From positions 175,172-239,171 of the forward strand of contig JAIPBH010000005.1 of NCBI GenBank assembly GCA_021739635.1: a stretch of 64,000 bases of DNA. Direction: 5' to 3'. The stretch comes from Flavobacteriaceae bacterium (GTDB lineage: Bacteria; Bacteroidota; Bacteroidia; Flavobacteriales; Flavobacteriaceae). A program made the position numbers and the translations under genes. Under the pieces are notes generated by a model that worked only from the letters and a program-made list of their open reading frames with translations, was not told the origin of the DNA and made no database searches. Every line of letters starts with the position of its first letter. Position 1 is the stretch's first letter. Shown here in pieces: positions 26,971-36,690 of the stretch.

Positions 26971-28266
26971 ATGAACTATTACTCTCTTAACAAACAAGCA
27001 CCAAACACAACATTTAAAAATGCTGTCATAAAAGGTTTAGCACCAGATAAAGGTCTTTATTTCCCTGAAAGTATTACACCTTTAAATAAAGATTTCTTTG
27101 AAAATATTGATTCTTTATCACATTCAGAAATAGCTTTTGAAGCAATCAAACAATTTGTATCTCCTGAAATTCCAGACAACATTTTAAAAACCATTGTTGA
27201 AGAAACCTTGTCTTTTGAATTTCCAGTTGTAACATTAAACAAGTCCATTTCAACTTTAGAATTATTTCATGGACCAACCATGGCATTTAAAGATGTAGGA
27301 GCTCGCTTTATGGCACGTTGCTTAGGTTATTTTAATAAAGATAATACCAATGAAGTCACCGTTTTAGTAGCGACTTCTGGTGATACCGGTGGCGCTGTTG
27401 CCAATGGCTTTTTGGGTGTAAAAGGTGTGAATGTTGTTATTCTTTATCCTAGTGGAAAAGTGAGCGATATTCAAGAAAAACAACTTACTACATTAGGCCA
27501 AAACATTAAAGCTTTAGAAGTTCATGGCACGTTTGATGATTGTCAAGCCATGGTTAAAACTGCTTTTTTAGATGATGAGTTAACTAGCAAAATGCAGCTA
27601 ACGTCAGCAAATTCTATTAATGTGGCGCGTTGGTTACCTCAATTATTTTATTTTATGTTTGCTTACAAACAATTGCATAATACGCATAAAAACATTGTGT
27701 TTTCTGTGCCTAGCGGAAATTTTGGGAATATTTGTGCTGGCATGATGGCGCAACAATTAGGCTTACCTATCAACCATTTTGTAGCTTCAAATAACGCTAA
27801 CAATGTGGTAACACGTTATTTAATATCAAGGCTTTACGAACCAAAATCATCGGTGCAAACCATTAGTAACGCTATGGATGTTGGCAATCCAAGTAATTTC
27901 ATTCGTATTCAGGAAATCTATAAAAATAAGTTTGAGACTTTAAAAGAGCATGTTTCATCATATAGTTTTTCTGATGATGAAACAAGAATTGCTCTTAAAG
28001 AACTTTACACAAATTACAACTATGTGGCTGATCCACACGGAGCTGTTGGTTATTTAGGCTGTAAATCTTATTTAAAAAATCATCCTGATGCCCATTGTGT
28101 CTTTTTAGAAACGGCTCATCCAACTAAGTTTTTAGATGTTGTTGAAGATATCATTAAAGAAAAACAATCACTTCCTGAACAAATACAATTGGTTATAGAT
28201 AAAGAAAAAGTATCCGTTAAAATTAGTACCTATGATGATTTAAAAGCTTTTTTATTAAACAAATAG
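26971..28266 (+). CDS. thrC: Threonine synthase
   Basis: PLP enzyme converting O-phosphohomoserine to threonine, 431 residues. The PLP-lysine motif is HGPTMAFKDVGARFMARCL (about 94-112), the phosphate-binding loop is ATSGDTGGAVANGF, and SAEN-type substrate segment TSANSINVARWLPQLFY is present. This is the E. coli-like (fold type II, longer) subgroup. It lies immediately after thrB; the following GNAT gene begins 4 bp downstream and may be co-transcribed. Confidence 0.96.
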   Translation: MNYYSLNKQAPNTTFKNAVIKGLAPDKGLYFPESITPLNKDFFENIDSLSHSEIAFEAIKQFVSPEIPDNILKTIVEETLSFEFPVVTLNKSISTLELFHGPTMAFKDVGARFMARCLGYFNKDNTNEVTVLVATSGDTGGAVANGFLGVKGVNVVILYPSGKVSDIQEKQLTTLGQNIKALEVHGTFDDCQAMVKTAFLDDELTSKMQLTSANSINVARWLPQLFYFMFAYKQLHNTHKNIVFSVPSGNFGNICAGMMAQQLGLPINHFVASNNANNVVTRYLISRLYEPKSSVQTISNAMDVGNPSNFIRIQEIYKNKFETLKEHVSSYSFSDDETRIALKELYTNYNYVADPHGAVGYLGCKSYLKNHPDAHCVFLETAHPTKFLDVVEDIIKEKQSLPEQIQLVIDKEKVSVKISTYDDLKAFLLNK

Positions 28267-28270
28267 CTAT

Positions 28271-28786
28271 ATGACAACCATTGCTAGGGCGACTTTAAAC
28301 GACATTGAACTCCTTACTCAAATAGGCAAAACCTCCTTTTTAGAAGCACATGGTAGAAGCGCTTCTGAAGAACAAATAAATGAATATGTGAGCAAAAATT
28401 TAACAAATAAAACATTTGAAGAAGCATTAAAAGACATCAATAATATTTTTCACATTATTTACTACAATGAAAAAGCTGTTGGTTACTCTAAAATAATTTT
28501 CAATTCTCAACATCCTAATATTCCATTTAACAATGCTACTAAATTAGAACGTCTGTATTTACTTGAGGAGTTTCATAGTCTTAAATTGGGATTTGAACTT
28601 TTTAATTTTAATAAAAACGAAGCTATCAAATACAATCAATCAGTTATGTGGTTATTTGTATGGACAGAGAATTTGAAAGCTATAAATTTTTACAAAAAAG
28701 CTGGATTTAAAATTGTAGGACAACATGATTTTCAAATCACAGCAACACATTCTAATCCAAATCATCAAATGCTTTTAACGTTTTAA
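28271..28786 (+). CDS. GNAT-family N-acetyltransferase
   Basis: Protein of 171 residues with the GNAT order: N-terminal IARATLNDIELLTQIGKTSFLEAHG, a central beta-hairpin VGYSKIIF, the acetyl-CoA region LERLYLLEEFHSLKLGFELFNF, and WLFVWTENLKAINFYKKAGFKIVGQ at motif B. The usual Q/RxxGxG/A loop is degraded here (HSLKLGFEL). It starts 4 bp after thrC. Substrate unknown; location at the end of the thr operon does not by itself imply a threonine role. Confidence 0.85.
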   Translation: MTTIARATLNDIELLTQIGKTSFLEAHGRSASEEQINEYVSKNLTNKTFEEALKDINNIFHIIYYNEKAVGYSKIIFNSQHPNIPFNNATKLERLYLLEEFHSLKLGFELFNFNKNEAIKYNQSVMWLFVWTENLKAINFYKKAGFKIVGQHDFQITATHSNPNHQMLLTF

Positions 28787-28805
28787 AAATTAAATATTTA
28801 CTGCA

Positions 28806-29048
28806 ATGAATTTTATAGACTGGATTGGATTTTTAGGAGTTTTTCAAATATTGCTTGCCTATGTTTTAAACGTTATGGGGAAAATATCGAATAATAGTTT
28901 CATTTTTATCATTCTCAACTTTATTGGAGCAAGTATGGCTTGTCTTGCTTCTATTCTTCTCAACTATTGGCCATTCATAATTTTAGAAGCCGTTTGGGCT
29001 TTGGTATCATTGTATTCACTTTTTAAATTTCAGCGTAAAACATCCTAA
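28806..29048 (+). CDS. Small inner-membrane protein (CBU_0592-like)
   Basis: Protein of 80 residues with three hydrophobic helices (about 5-25, 30-50, 52-72) and a short basic tail (KFQRKTS). The layout, starting DWIGFLGVFQILLAYVLNV and containing EAVWALVSLYSL, resembles the CBU_0592 family of small membrane proteins of unknown function. It lies 19 bp after the GNAT gene and probably ends the transcription unit. Confidence 0.75.
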   Translation: MNFIDWIGFLGVFQILLAYVLNVMGKISNNSFIFIILNFIGASMACLASILLNYWPFIILEAVWALVSLYSLFKFQRKTS

Positions 29049-29161
29049 TAAACACTTGTTTTAACGATTGAAAAAGTCGAAATTTGTTTAATTCAGAATA
29101 CAATTTCCCTTTGAAAATTGATATTCATAATTTCAATGATGTAGAACATTAAAGTATAGCT

Positions 29162-29869
29162 ATGACAGACACTAACGATGATTATTTAGACAATCACTAC
29201 ATACACCGAAGCAATTGGTTAAGAGCAGCAGTTCTTGGAGCAAATGACGGTATTTTATCAACAGCGAGTATTGCTATAGGTGTTGCAGCTGCAAGTGATA
29301 TAAGAGAACCTATTATTTTGGCAACTTTAGCAGGCTTGGTTGCTGGGGCACTTTCAATGGCTGCTGGAGAATATGTTTCTGTGAGTTCGCAAACTGATGT
29401 TGAAAAAGCTGATATTGAAAGAGAAAAGCAGGAATTAGAAGAAATGCCTGAATTAGAATTAAATATGTTAGCGCAAATTTATGAAAAACGAGGACTTAAG
29501 AAAGAAACTGCCATGACTGTTGCTATGGAGTTAACAGAATTTGATGCATTAGGAGCTCATGTAAGAGACGAACTAGGGATTAATGAAATAAGCCAAGCCA
29601 AGCCTATACAAGCTGCTTTAGCATCTGGACTGGCATTTACCTTCGGAGGAATACTTCCACTTATAATAGCCATTTTTTTACCTGTAAAGCAATTGGAATA
29701 TTATTTGTACGGTTTTGCAATAGTATTTCTAATTATCTTAGGAGCCTTAGCCGCAAAAACAGGTGGTTCAAGTATCGCTAAAGCAGTTATTAGAATCACA
29801 TTTTGGGGTACAGTAGCTATGGGATTAACAGCACTTGTTGGATACTTATTTGGTGTGAATCTGGCCTAA
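29162..29869 (+). CDS. VIT1/CCC1-family metal transporter
   Basis: Protein of 235 residues with five predicted membrane helices. The N-terminal NWLRAAVLGANDGILSTASIAIGVAAA is the family signature, and GLVAGALSMAAGEYVSVSSQTDVEKADIEREKQEL continues into the cytoplasmic metal-binding-domain region that links helices 2 and 3. Homologues transport Fe2+ or Mn2+ (vacuolar iron transporters in eukaryotes, MbfA-like in bacteria). The ferritin domain found in MbfA is absent. No neighbour indicates the metal. Confidence 0.9.
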   Translation: MTDTNDDYLDNHYIHRSNWLRAAVLGANDGILSTASIAIGVAAASDIREPIILATLAGLVAGALSMAAGEYVSVSSQTDVEKADIEREKQELEEMPELELNMLAQIYEKRGLKKETAMTVAMELTEFDALGAHVRDELGINEISQAKPIQAALASGLAFTFGGILPLIIAIFLPVKQLEYYLYGFAIVFLIILGALAAKTGGSSIAKAVIRITFWGTVAMGLTALVGYLFGVNLA

Positions 29870-29975
29870 TATTTCAAAGCATTAAGCATAACCTATTGAT
29901 CTTTCCAAATAAGCAGATTTAGCTTTAATTTGCATTTATCAATATTAAATTAAACCACGAACAAATAAAATAAAT

Positions 29976-31289
29976 ATGAAAAAATTAATTCTTCTTCTTT
30001 TGCTTTTTTTTAATGCTCTAACCTATGCACAAATGACTGCGGAAGATGTGAAAACGTTTACGCTAAAAAATGGAATGAAATTTTTAGTGGTAGAAGATTT
30101 TTCTATTCCAAACGCAAATATGTATTTGTTTTACAAAGTTGGTAGTAGAAATGAATATCAGGGAATAACTGGTTTGTCTCACTTCTTTGAGCATATGATG
30201 TTTAACGGAGCAAAAAAGTATGGTCCCAAAATATTTGATCAAGTTATGGAATTTAATGGAGGTGCTAACAACGCTTATACAACTCAAGACTTAACTGTTT
30301 ATTCAAATTGGTTCCCTATTTCATCTACAGAAGTGATTTTTGATCTTGAAGCAGATAGAATTTCCAGTTTAAGTATTGACCCTAAAATGGTTGAAAGTGA
30401 AAGAGGTGTTGTTTTAAGTGAACGGAGAACCGGTTTGGAGAACTCCCCTTGGAGAAATATTATACAAGCTGTGCAAGCTGCCGCTTTTATAGAACATCCA
30501 TATCATTGGCCAGTAATAGGTTATGAAGATGATATGAAAAACTGGACTCAAGAAGATTTAGAACGTTATTTTAAAACGTACTATGCTCCCAACAATTGTG
30601 TTGTTGTAATTTCAGGAGCTATAAAATTGGAAAAAGTAAAAGAATTAGCTATAAAATATTTAGAACCTATTTCTATACAACCTGCCCCACCAATAGTTTA
30701 TAATAAAGAGCCTGAACAAAATGGTGAACGAAGAGTTAGTGTTCAGAAAGATGTAGCTAATCCATATTTAGTTATAGGTTATCATGTCCCTGAAGCGCAA
30801 AACGAAGATTATTATGCTTTGAGTATTTTAAGCTCTATCCTATCAAGTGGAAAATCCTCTCGATTATACGCCTCATTGGTTGATGAAAAACAATTGGCAA
30901 CCGCAATTTATACCGATTATAGTGAAAGCTTTGACCCCAATCTTTTCTACTTCTACATTTCTGCTAATAATGATGTGAATGAAACTGACCTAGAAAATGC
31001 TATCTACCAAGAGTTAAACAAAATTAAAAATCAAGGAATTACCGAAAAGGAATTGCAAAAAATCAAAAATCAAAAATTGATAGAATTTTATAATCAAATA
31101 GAAACCATTAACGGAAAATCGAATAATATTGGGACATATGAACTATTCTTTGGAGATTATAAAAAAATGTTCCAAGCTCCGGAAAACTTTGATAAAGTTA
31201 CGGTAGAAGATGTAAAACGAGTTGCAAATAAATATTTCACAAAAAGTAACAGAACTGTAGGTGTTTTAAAAACAAACGTAGAAGAATAA
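29976..31289 (+). CDS. M16 zinc peptidase, catalytic member of a pair
   Basis: Secreted insulinase-type peptidase of 437 residues. A signal peptide covers 1-19 (cleavage after TYAQ). The inverted zinc motif is HFFEH (His69-His73) in GLSHFFEHMMFNG. Two M16 domains are present, the second with VVISGAIKLEKVKELAIKYLEPI and Y-x-x-x-x-R-type GKSSRLYASLVDEK. It is separated by only 4 bp from the second M16 gene. Such pairs form heterodimers like mitochondrial processing peptidase. Confidence 0.93.
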   Translation: MKKLILLLLLFFNALTYAQMTAEDVKTFTLKNGMKFLVVEDFSIPNANMYLFYKVGSRNEYQGITGLSHFFEHMMFNGAKKYGPKIFDQVMEFNGGANNAYTTQDLTVYSNWFPISSTEVIFDLEADRISSLSIDPKMVESERGVVLSERRTGLENSPWRNIIQAVQAAAFIEHPYHWPVIGYEDDMKNWTQEDLERYFKTYYAPNNCVVVISGAIKLEKVKELAIKYLEPISIQPAPPIVYNKEPEQNGERRVSVQKDVANPYLVIGYHVPEAQNEDYYALSILSSILSSGKSSRLYASLVDEKQLATAIYTDYSESFDPNLFYFYISANNDVNETDLENAIYQELNKIKNQGITEKELQKIKNQKLIEFYNQIETINGKSNNIGTYELFFGDYKKMFQAPENFDKVTVEDVKRVANKYFTKSNRTVGVLKTNVEE

Positions 31290-31293
31290 TATT

Positions 31294-32676
31294 ATGAAAG
31301 AAATGAAAAAATTACTTGTACTCATCTGCTTTACAGTTTTAACATATTCTGGAATGAGCGCTCAAAGTTATAAACTTCCAGAGTTTACAAAATTTAAATT
31401 AGATAATGGGTTAACTATTTATTTAATGGAGCAACACGATGTTCCTCTTATTAGTATTTCTGCAATCCTTCCTGCTGGAGCCATATATGATGGAGATAAA
31501 TCTGGATTAGCAAGACTTACAGCATTGTCATTGAAACACGGTACTAAAAATTTCACTAAAAGTAAAATTGATGAAACTTTAGATTTTATTGGCGCAGGAG
31601 TCAATGTTTCTGCATCTAAAGAATATGCAACATTATCCTCAAAATTCGCTACAAAAGACAAAAATAGTGTCATGACAATCGTCAAAGAGCTTTTAAGGGA
31701 GCCCATTTTTGATGAAAGTGAATTTGATAAAGAGAAAAGTCGTGCACTTGTAGAACTAGAAACAGCCAAAGAAAGTCCTAAATCAGTTATAGGAGATTAT
31801 TTTGATAAACTTTTATTTGGTGACCATGTTTATAGTAATTCGATAAGCGGGACAAAGGAATCGTTAGAAAGCATTACAATAAATGATATTAAGAACTTCT
31901 ACAACACCAATTTTACTCCAAACAATGCAGCTATTAGTATTGCAGGTGATTTTAATTCAGATGAAATGAAGGAAATAATTACGTCATTATTTTCAGATTG
32001 GAAAAAAGGAACATCAATATTAAATAACCTAGCATCACAACCAATTATAAAGCTTTTATCTGGGCAAGTGCTATTAGTTAATAAAGACGATGCTAATGAA
32101 ACTACATTTTATATTGGAGCTCCTGGAGTTTCAAGAAATAATAAAGACATCGTAGCTATTCAAGTAGTTAACACATTATTTGGAGGTAGATTTACTTCTA
32201 TGCTAAATGAAGAGCTAAGAATAAACTCTGGTTTAACTTATGGTGCCGGAAGTAGATTTAGATATTATAAAAATGGGGGCGCTTTTTATATTAACACCTT
32301 TACAGCCAATGAAACTACAGAACAAGCTATAGATTTAGCTTTGGAAGTTACAAACCGCTTGCATACCAAAGGAATCGATGAAAAGTCTTTATCCTCCGCA
32401 AAGAATTATATTAAAGGACAGTTTCCTCCTAGATATGAAACGGTTAATCAATTATCAGATTTTTTAATAGAAATGTTTTGGTACGATTTTGATGAAAATT
32501 ATATAAATGATTTTGAAAAAAATGTTGATGGATTGACTCTCGAAAAAGCAAAAAAAATTATAAATACCTATTTTCCAAAAGATAATTATCAAATTGTATT
32601 AATTGGTAAAGCTTCTGAAATTGAAAAAATTGCAGTAAAATATGGAACAGTTAAACAAGTGGACATAAAAGATTAA
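31294..32676 (+). CDS. M16 peptidase homologue, non-catalytic partner
   Basis: Protein of 460 residues with a signal peptide (start possibly at the second ATG, 31303; cleavage after MSAQ). It has the M16 fold, but at the zinc site the sequence reads GLARLTALSLKHG instead of HxxEH, so it cannot bind zinc in the usual way. The glycine-rich and R/Y region (FGGRFTSMLNEELRINSGLTYGAGSRF) is well kept, as in the alpha-type subunits of M16 heterodimers. It is encoded 4 bp after the catalytic subunit, so it presumably pairs with it. Confidence 0.9.
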   Translation: MKEMKKLLVLICFTVLTYSGMSAQSYKLPEFTKFKLDNGLTIYLMEQHDVPLISISAILPAGAIYDGDKSGLARLTALSLKHGTKNFTKSKIDETLDFIGAGVNVSASKEYATLSSKFATKDKNSVMTIVKELLREPIFDESEFDKEKSRALVELETAKESPKSVIGDYFDKLLFGDHVYSNSISGTKESLESITINDIKNFYNTNFTPNNAAISIAGDFNSDEMKEIITSLFSDWKKGTSILNNLASQPIIKLLSGQVLLVNKDDANETTFYIGAPGVSRNNKDIVAIQVVNTLFGGRFTSMLNEELRINSGLTYGAGSRFRYYKNGGAFYINTFTANETTEQAIDLALEVTNRLHTKGIDEKSLSSAKNYIKGQFPPRYETVNQLSDFLIEMFWYDFDENYINDFEKNVDGLTLEKAKKIINTYFPKDNYQIVLIGKASEIEKIAVKYGTVKQVDIKD

Positions 32677-32809
32677 TGTTATAATTATTGCTTCATATCT
32701 TTTAGAATTTTACTATTAATAGATTCTAATAAAAATCTTTGTTTTATTATAAGGTAAATCACTTTTTATAGGTTTCATTCTATTCCTATAAAACAAAAAA
32801 AACTATCAA

Positions 32810-33751
32810 ATGAAAAATAAAAGCATCAAAATAGAACGCAGAGCGTTTTTAAAACAAAGCGGACAATTTGCTGTCGCTACCATGTTAATGGGATTAGGTA
32901 CTTCAAAACTATTTGCTGCACTCTCTTCTTCTGAAACAAATATTTCAATTCCAACGGTAAAACTTAATAATGGCTTACTCATGCCAAGAGTTGGTTTTGG
33001 AACCAATACTTTAAAAGGTGATATTGGAATTAGAAGTGTTTCTGATGCTATCTCAGTAGGATTTCGCCTTATTGATACTGCTCACATTTATGGGAATGAA
33101 GAATTTGTTGGAGAAGGTATTAAACGAAGTGGTATTGACAGAAAAGAACTTTTTATAACATCAAAACTTTGGGTTGACTTTGCTGGATACGAAAGCACTA
33201 AAAAAGCATTTGAAACTTCTATTAATAAAATAGGTGTTGATTACCTTGATCTTTATTTAATTCATCGTCCGAAAGGCGATGTAAAGGGTTCTTGGAAAGC
33301 CATGGAAGAACTTGTAAAAGCAGGTAAAATCAGAGCCATTGGTGTTAGTAATTTCACCTCTGAACAATTAGAAGACATGAAGGAATATGCCGAAATGCAG
33401 CCGGCAATTAACCAAATTGAAACCCATGTGTTTTTCCAAGAGAAAGACTCTTATCCTTATTTGCAAGCCTCTGAAACACAAATGGAAGCTTGGTCGCCTT
33501 TTGCTGCTGGTAGAAATGGTATTTTTGAAAATGAAACTTTAGCCTCTATTGGTAAAAAACACAATAAAAGTATCTCTCAGGTTTGTTTAAGATGGCATTT
33601 CCAAAGAAATGTGGTGGCTATTCCAAGATCAACTAATAAAGATCATATGATTGAAAATCTAAATATTTTTGATTTTGAATTAGATGAAGTCGATATGAAA
33701 ACGATTTCTACTTTAGATTTAAACAGAACACAATTTCCGGAGTGGACATAG
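32810..33751 (+). CDS. Aldo/keto reductase with Tat signal
   Basis: Protein of 313 residues. The N-terminus ERRAFLKQSGQFAVATMLMGLG is a twin-arginine signal (RRAFLK), so the folded, cofactor-loaded enzyme is probably exported. The reductase domain (about 45-313) shows GFGTN, FRLIDTAHIYGNEEFVGEGI (catalytic Asp and Tyr), ITSKLW (Lys), YLDLYLIHRP (His) and AIGVSNF. It keeps all four residues of the AKR tetrad. Substrate unknown. The GH5 gene follows 44 bp later, which hints at a sugar-related role. Confidence 0.88.
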   Translation: MKNKSIKIERRAFLKQSGQFAVATMLMGLGTSKLFAALSSSETNISIPTVKLNNGLLMPRVGFGTNTLKGDIGIRSVSDAISVGFRLIDTAHIYGNEEFVGEGIKRSGIDRKELFITSKLWVDFAGYESTKKAFETSINKIGVDYLDLYLIHRPKGDVKGSWKAMEELVKAGKIRAIGVSNFTSEQLEDMKEYAEMQPAINQIETHVFFQEKDSYPYLQASETQMEAWSPFAAGRNGIFENETLASIGKKHNKSISQVCLRWHFQRNVVAIPRSTNKDHMIENLNIFDFELDEVDMKTISTLDLNRTQFPEWT

Positions 33752-33795
33752 AAAAGAAATGTTTAAGGAATGCAATCTAAACAGTCTATTTTAAT

Positions 33796-35028
33796 ATGAA
33801 ACTAAACTCTTTGAAACTTCTTTTATTGATATTGATGGTAACATCATGTCAAAACACAGAAAAAAAATATGCTTTTGTAAAAGGTGCAAATATCTATTCA
33901 GCACAAGGAGAACTTTTACAACTTAAAGGGGTTAATCTAGGAAATTGGTTACTTCCTGAGGGTTATATGTTTAAATTAAAAGATTGTAATTCACCCAGAA
34001 AAATTGATCAGGCCATTCGTGAATTAATTGGTAATACAGCAACAACTCAATTTTGGGACGCCTTTCTTGAAAATTACATTACTGAAGCCGATATAAAATG
34101 GTTGTCTGAATCGGGTGTAAATATCATCCGTTTACCTTTTGATTATCGCTTATTGACACATGATGATTTTTTAGGAAGAGATATACATGGTTATGAATAT
34201 CTCGATAAAGCTATAAGTTGGTGCGAGAAATATAATATTTATGTTTTATTAGATATGCATGCGGCTCCCGGCGGACAAACAGGTGATAATATCGATAATA
34301 GCGATGGGTATCCGTGGTTAATGGTTGATGAAGGCATGAAACAACAGGTCTGCGATATTTGGAAAGAAATTGCTCAACGATATGCTAACAATACAACTGT
34401 AATTGGATATAATTTATTAAATGAACCCATTCCGCATTATTTCGATAAAGATCCTTTAAAACCCGAATTAGAACCGCTTTATAAACGCATTACCAAAGCT
34501 ATTAGAGAAGTAGATTCTAATCACATTGTGTTTTTAGGTGGTGCGGTTTGGGAGACCGATTTTTCAATTTTCGGTGAGCCGTTTGATGATAATTTAGCCT
34601 ATACATTTCATAAGTATTGGATGCCTCCAGTTCAAGGTGAAATTCAACAATTTTTAGATTTTAGACAGAAATACAAGGTTCCAATATTAATGGGTGAAAG
34701 TGGTGAAAACGATGATGCTTGGGTTAAAGATTTTAGAATTCTTTTAGATGAACATAAAATCCATTGGACATTTTGGCCATATAAAAAAATGGACAATACA
34801 CGCGGACCAATGAATTTTGAAAAACCTGCTTCATATGATAATTTCGTTGAATACGCAGAAAGCTACAGACGAACCTTTGCTAATATTAGGTCGCTAAAGG
34901 ATAGCCTTAACGGCATAAAACCAGATGAGATAAAAATCATACTCAACCAATATGTTGAAAATAGTAAATTCGAAAATTGCTACCCAAATATAGGTTATTG
35001 CGATGCGTTAGGTTTAAACTTAAATTAA
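33796..35028 (+). CDS. Glycoside hydrolase family 5-like lipoprotein
   Basis: Protein of 410 residues. The lipobox is MVTSC (about residue 18). The (beta/alpha)8 domain includes LKGVNLGNWLLPEG, NIIRLPFDYR, YVLLDMHAAPGGQTG, and the acid/base Glu in IGYNLLNEPIPH, with the nucleophile Glu in PILMGESGEND. All are GH5 hallmarks, close to exo-beta-1,3-glucanase/cellulase-like members. It would be a cell-surface or periplasmic beta-glycan hydrolase. Specific substrate is not resolvable from sequence. Confidence 0.88.
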   Translation: MKLNSLKLLLLILMVTSCQNTEKKYAFVKGANIYSAQGELLQLKGVNLGNWLLPEGYMFKLKDCNSPRKIDQAIRELIGNTATTQFWDAFLENYITEADIKWLSESGVNIIRLPFDYRLLTHDDFLGRDIHGYEYLDKAISWCEKYNIYVLLDMHAAPGGQTGDNIDNSDGYPWLMVDEGMKQQVCDIWKEIAQRYANNTTVIGYNLLNEPIPHYFDKDPLKPELEPLYKRITKAIREVDSNHIVFLGGAVWETDFSIFGEPFDDNLAYTFHKYWMPPVQGEIQQFLDFRQKYKVPILMGESGENDDAWVKDFRILLDEHKIHWTFWPYKKMDNTRGPMNFEKPASYDNFVEYAESYRRTFANIRSLKDSLNGIKPDEIKIILNQYVENSKFENCYPNIGYCDALGLNLN

Positions 35029-35067
35029 ATCTCTAATTAAAAAAAACACCTATAAATCAAGGGACGA

Positions 35068-36552
35068 TTAATCTAAATCGGGTAATTTAAAACTTCCAAA
35101 AGGACTTGTTTCTTTCATCAAGGCTTCTATGTCTTCAGATTTTCGTGGCGCTTCTGCAGATAATACAATAGGTCCGCTTTCTGTAATTAAAATATCATCT
35201 TCTATTCTAACAGCTATGCCCCACCATTTTTTGTCACATGGACTTCCATCAGGAATATATATACCAGGCTCCACAGTAATAACCATATTTGGTTTAAAAT
35301 CGCCTCTTAAATTGGTGTCGTGAACATCTAAACCAATATGATGTGACGTGCCATGAGGAAAATAACGTCTGGCTTCTGTATCATCTTTGGCTATTCCTAG
35401 AGCAATTAAACCTTCATTAACCACTTTTCTTGCTGCATCATCTGGCGTTCTTAAATTATTTCCAATAACAGAAACGGCTATGCCTGCTTCTTGAGCTTTA
35501 TAAACTAAATCATAAATAAGTTTTTGCTCTGTATTAAATTTACCGTTTGCAGGTATGGTTCTGGTCACATCAGCTGTATAACCATGATACTCAGCGCCTA
35601 AATCCATCAATACCAAATCGTTATCCACTTTCATTTTGGTGTTTTCAATGTAATGCAACACACAACCGTTATTTCCTGCACCAACAATGCTTGGGTAACC
35701 TTCATATTCGCTACCATATTTTTTATAAACGTACTCATGAATTCCTTGAATTTCAGCTTCAGACATACCTACATGCATGGCTTTCATAATTTCTCGTTGG
35801 CCCATGGCAGATATTCTAACTGCTTTTGTCAACAACACCATTTCATCTGCAGTTTTTATTTCTCTAAGTCCGGCCATTAAGGTTGTTAATGTTTTATTAT
35901 CAACGGTTACTTTTTTCTCTTGAATGGTATTATTTTTCTGATTTAATTCTACATTCATTTGATTATTTGTAACCACTTTCGTTTCTGTATAATTTATCTG
36001 GTTTTTAAATGCTTTAATTAAGTCATATAAATCCGCATTATCACGAGTAGAATTTCTATAATCATCTTTAAATTCATCAAACATAACAGCGTCAAATTTT
36101 GTAAAATTTATTCCATTAATAATGAATTCTTCGCCATTAAAAGTATTATCAAAACCTAATTGATTTTTAGCACCTTCTACGCCTAATCGCTTACCTGTCC
36201 ATTGCTCTTCCAATTCATTTTTCTTTTGTACATAAAGCATCTCATTATAAGTTTTACCGTTAGCATTGGTTTGGTTTTCTGAAAAAACAACTAAAACCGC
36301 ATTGGGTTCTTTATAACCAGTTAAATAATAAAAATCTGGATCTTGGTGATACACATAATCTACATCATTAGCTCTGTTTCTAACGGCATTTGCAAAGAAA
36401 ACTGCGACGGTGTTTTTTGGCATTTTTACTCGAAGAGCTTCTCTTCTACTCTTGTGAAATTCAGAAGTTAAATAATCTTTAGGAGTGTCGTCTTGAGCTA
36501 TTATTAAATTTGAAATTAATGTAAAGCAAATAATACTTAAAAATGTTTTCAT
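35068..36552 (-). CDS. Secreted aminopeptidase P-like (M24) Xaa-Pro peptidase
   Basis: Protein of 494 residues with a signal peptide (cleavage after IIAQ). The AMP_N domain occupies about 25-180 (VYHQDPDFYYLTGYKEP). The pita-bread domain carries metal ligands Asp and Asp in LMDLGAEYHGYTADVTR, His in HGTSHHIGLDVHD, Glu in VEPGIYIP, and Glu in AVRIEDD. It removes N-terminal residues before proline, probably in the periplasm. It is monocistronic between two plus-strand units. Confidence 0.92.
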   Translation of the reverse strand: MKTFLSIICFTLISNLIIAQDDTPKDYLTSEFHKSRREALRVKMPKNTVAVFFANAVRNRANDVDYVYHQDPDFYYLTGYKEPNAVLVVFSENQTNANGKTYNEMLYVQKKNELEEQWTGKRLGVEGAKNQLGFDNTFNGEEFIINGINFTKFDAVMFDEFKDDYRNSTRDNADLYDLIKAFKNQINYTETKVVTNNQMNVELNQKNNTIQEKKVTVDNKTLTTLMAGLREIKTADEMVLLTKAVRISAMGQREIMKAMHVGMSEAEIQGIHEYVYKKYGSEYEGYPSIVGAGNNGCVLHYIENTKMKVDNDLVLMDLGAEYHGYTADVTRTIPANGKFNTEQKLIYDLVYKAQEAGIAVSVIGNNLRTPDDAARKVVNEGLIALGIAKDDTEARRYFPHGTSHHIGLDVHDTNLRGDFKPNMVITVEPGIYIPDGSPCDKKWWGIAVRIEDDILITESGPIVLSAEAPRKSEDIEALMKETSPFGSFKLPDLD

Positions 36553-36658
36553 AGGTTGGTTTTTTAATGTTTTGAAAAATAATGTTTTTGTTTGAATTAC
36601 TTAAAAAATTAACAAATAATTATTCTCTTTTAGAATCAAAAAAATATAAATATTTATG

Positions 36659-36666
36659 TAGGTTTG
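36659..36666 (+). promoter_or_regulatory. Candidate -7 box (TAGGTTTG) for gcvT
   Basis: Full match to TAnnTTTG, 24 bp before the gcvT start. No matching TTG -33 element. No glycine riboswitch was recognised in the 138-bp upstream region. Confidence 0.45.
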
Positions 36667-36690
36667 TCATTCAATATTTAAACTTTCACA

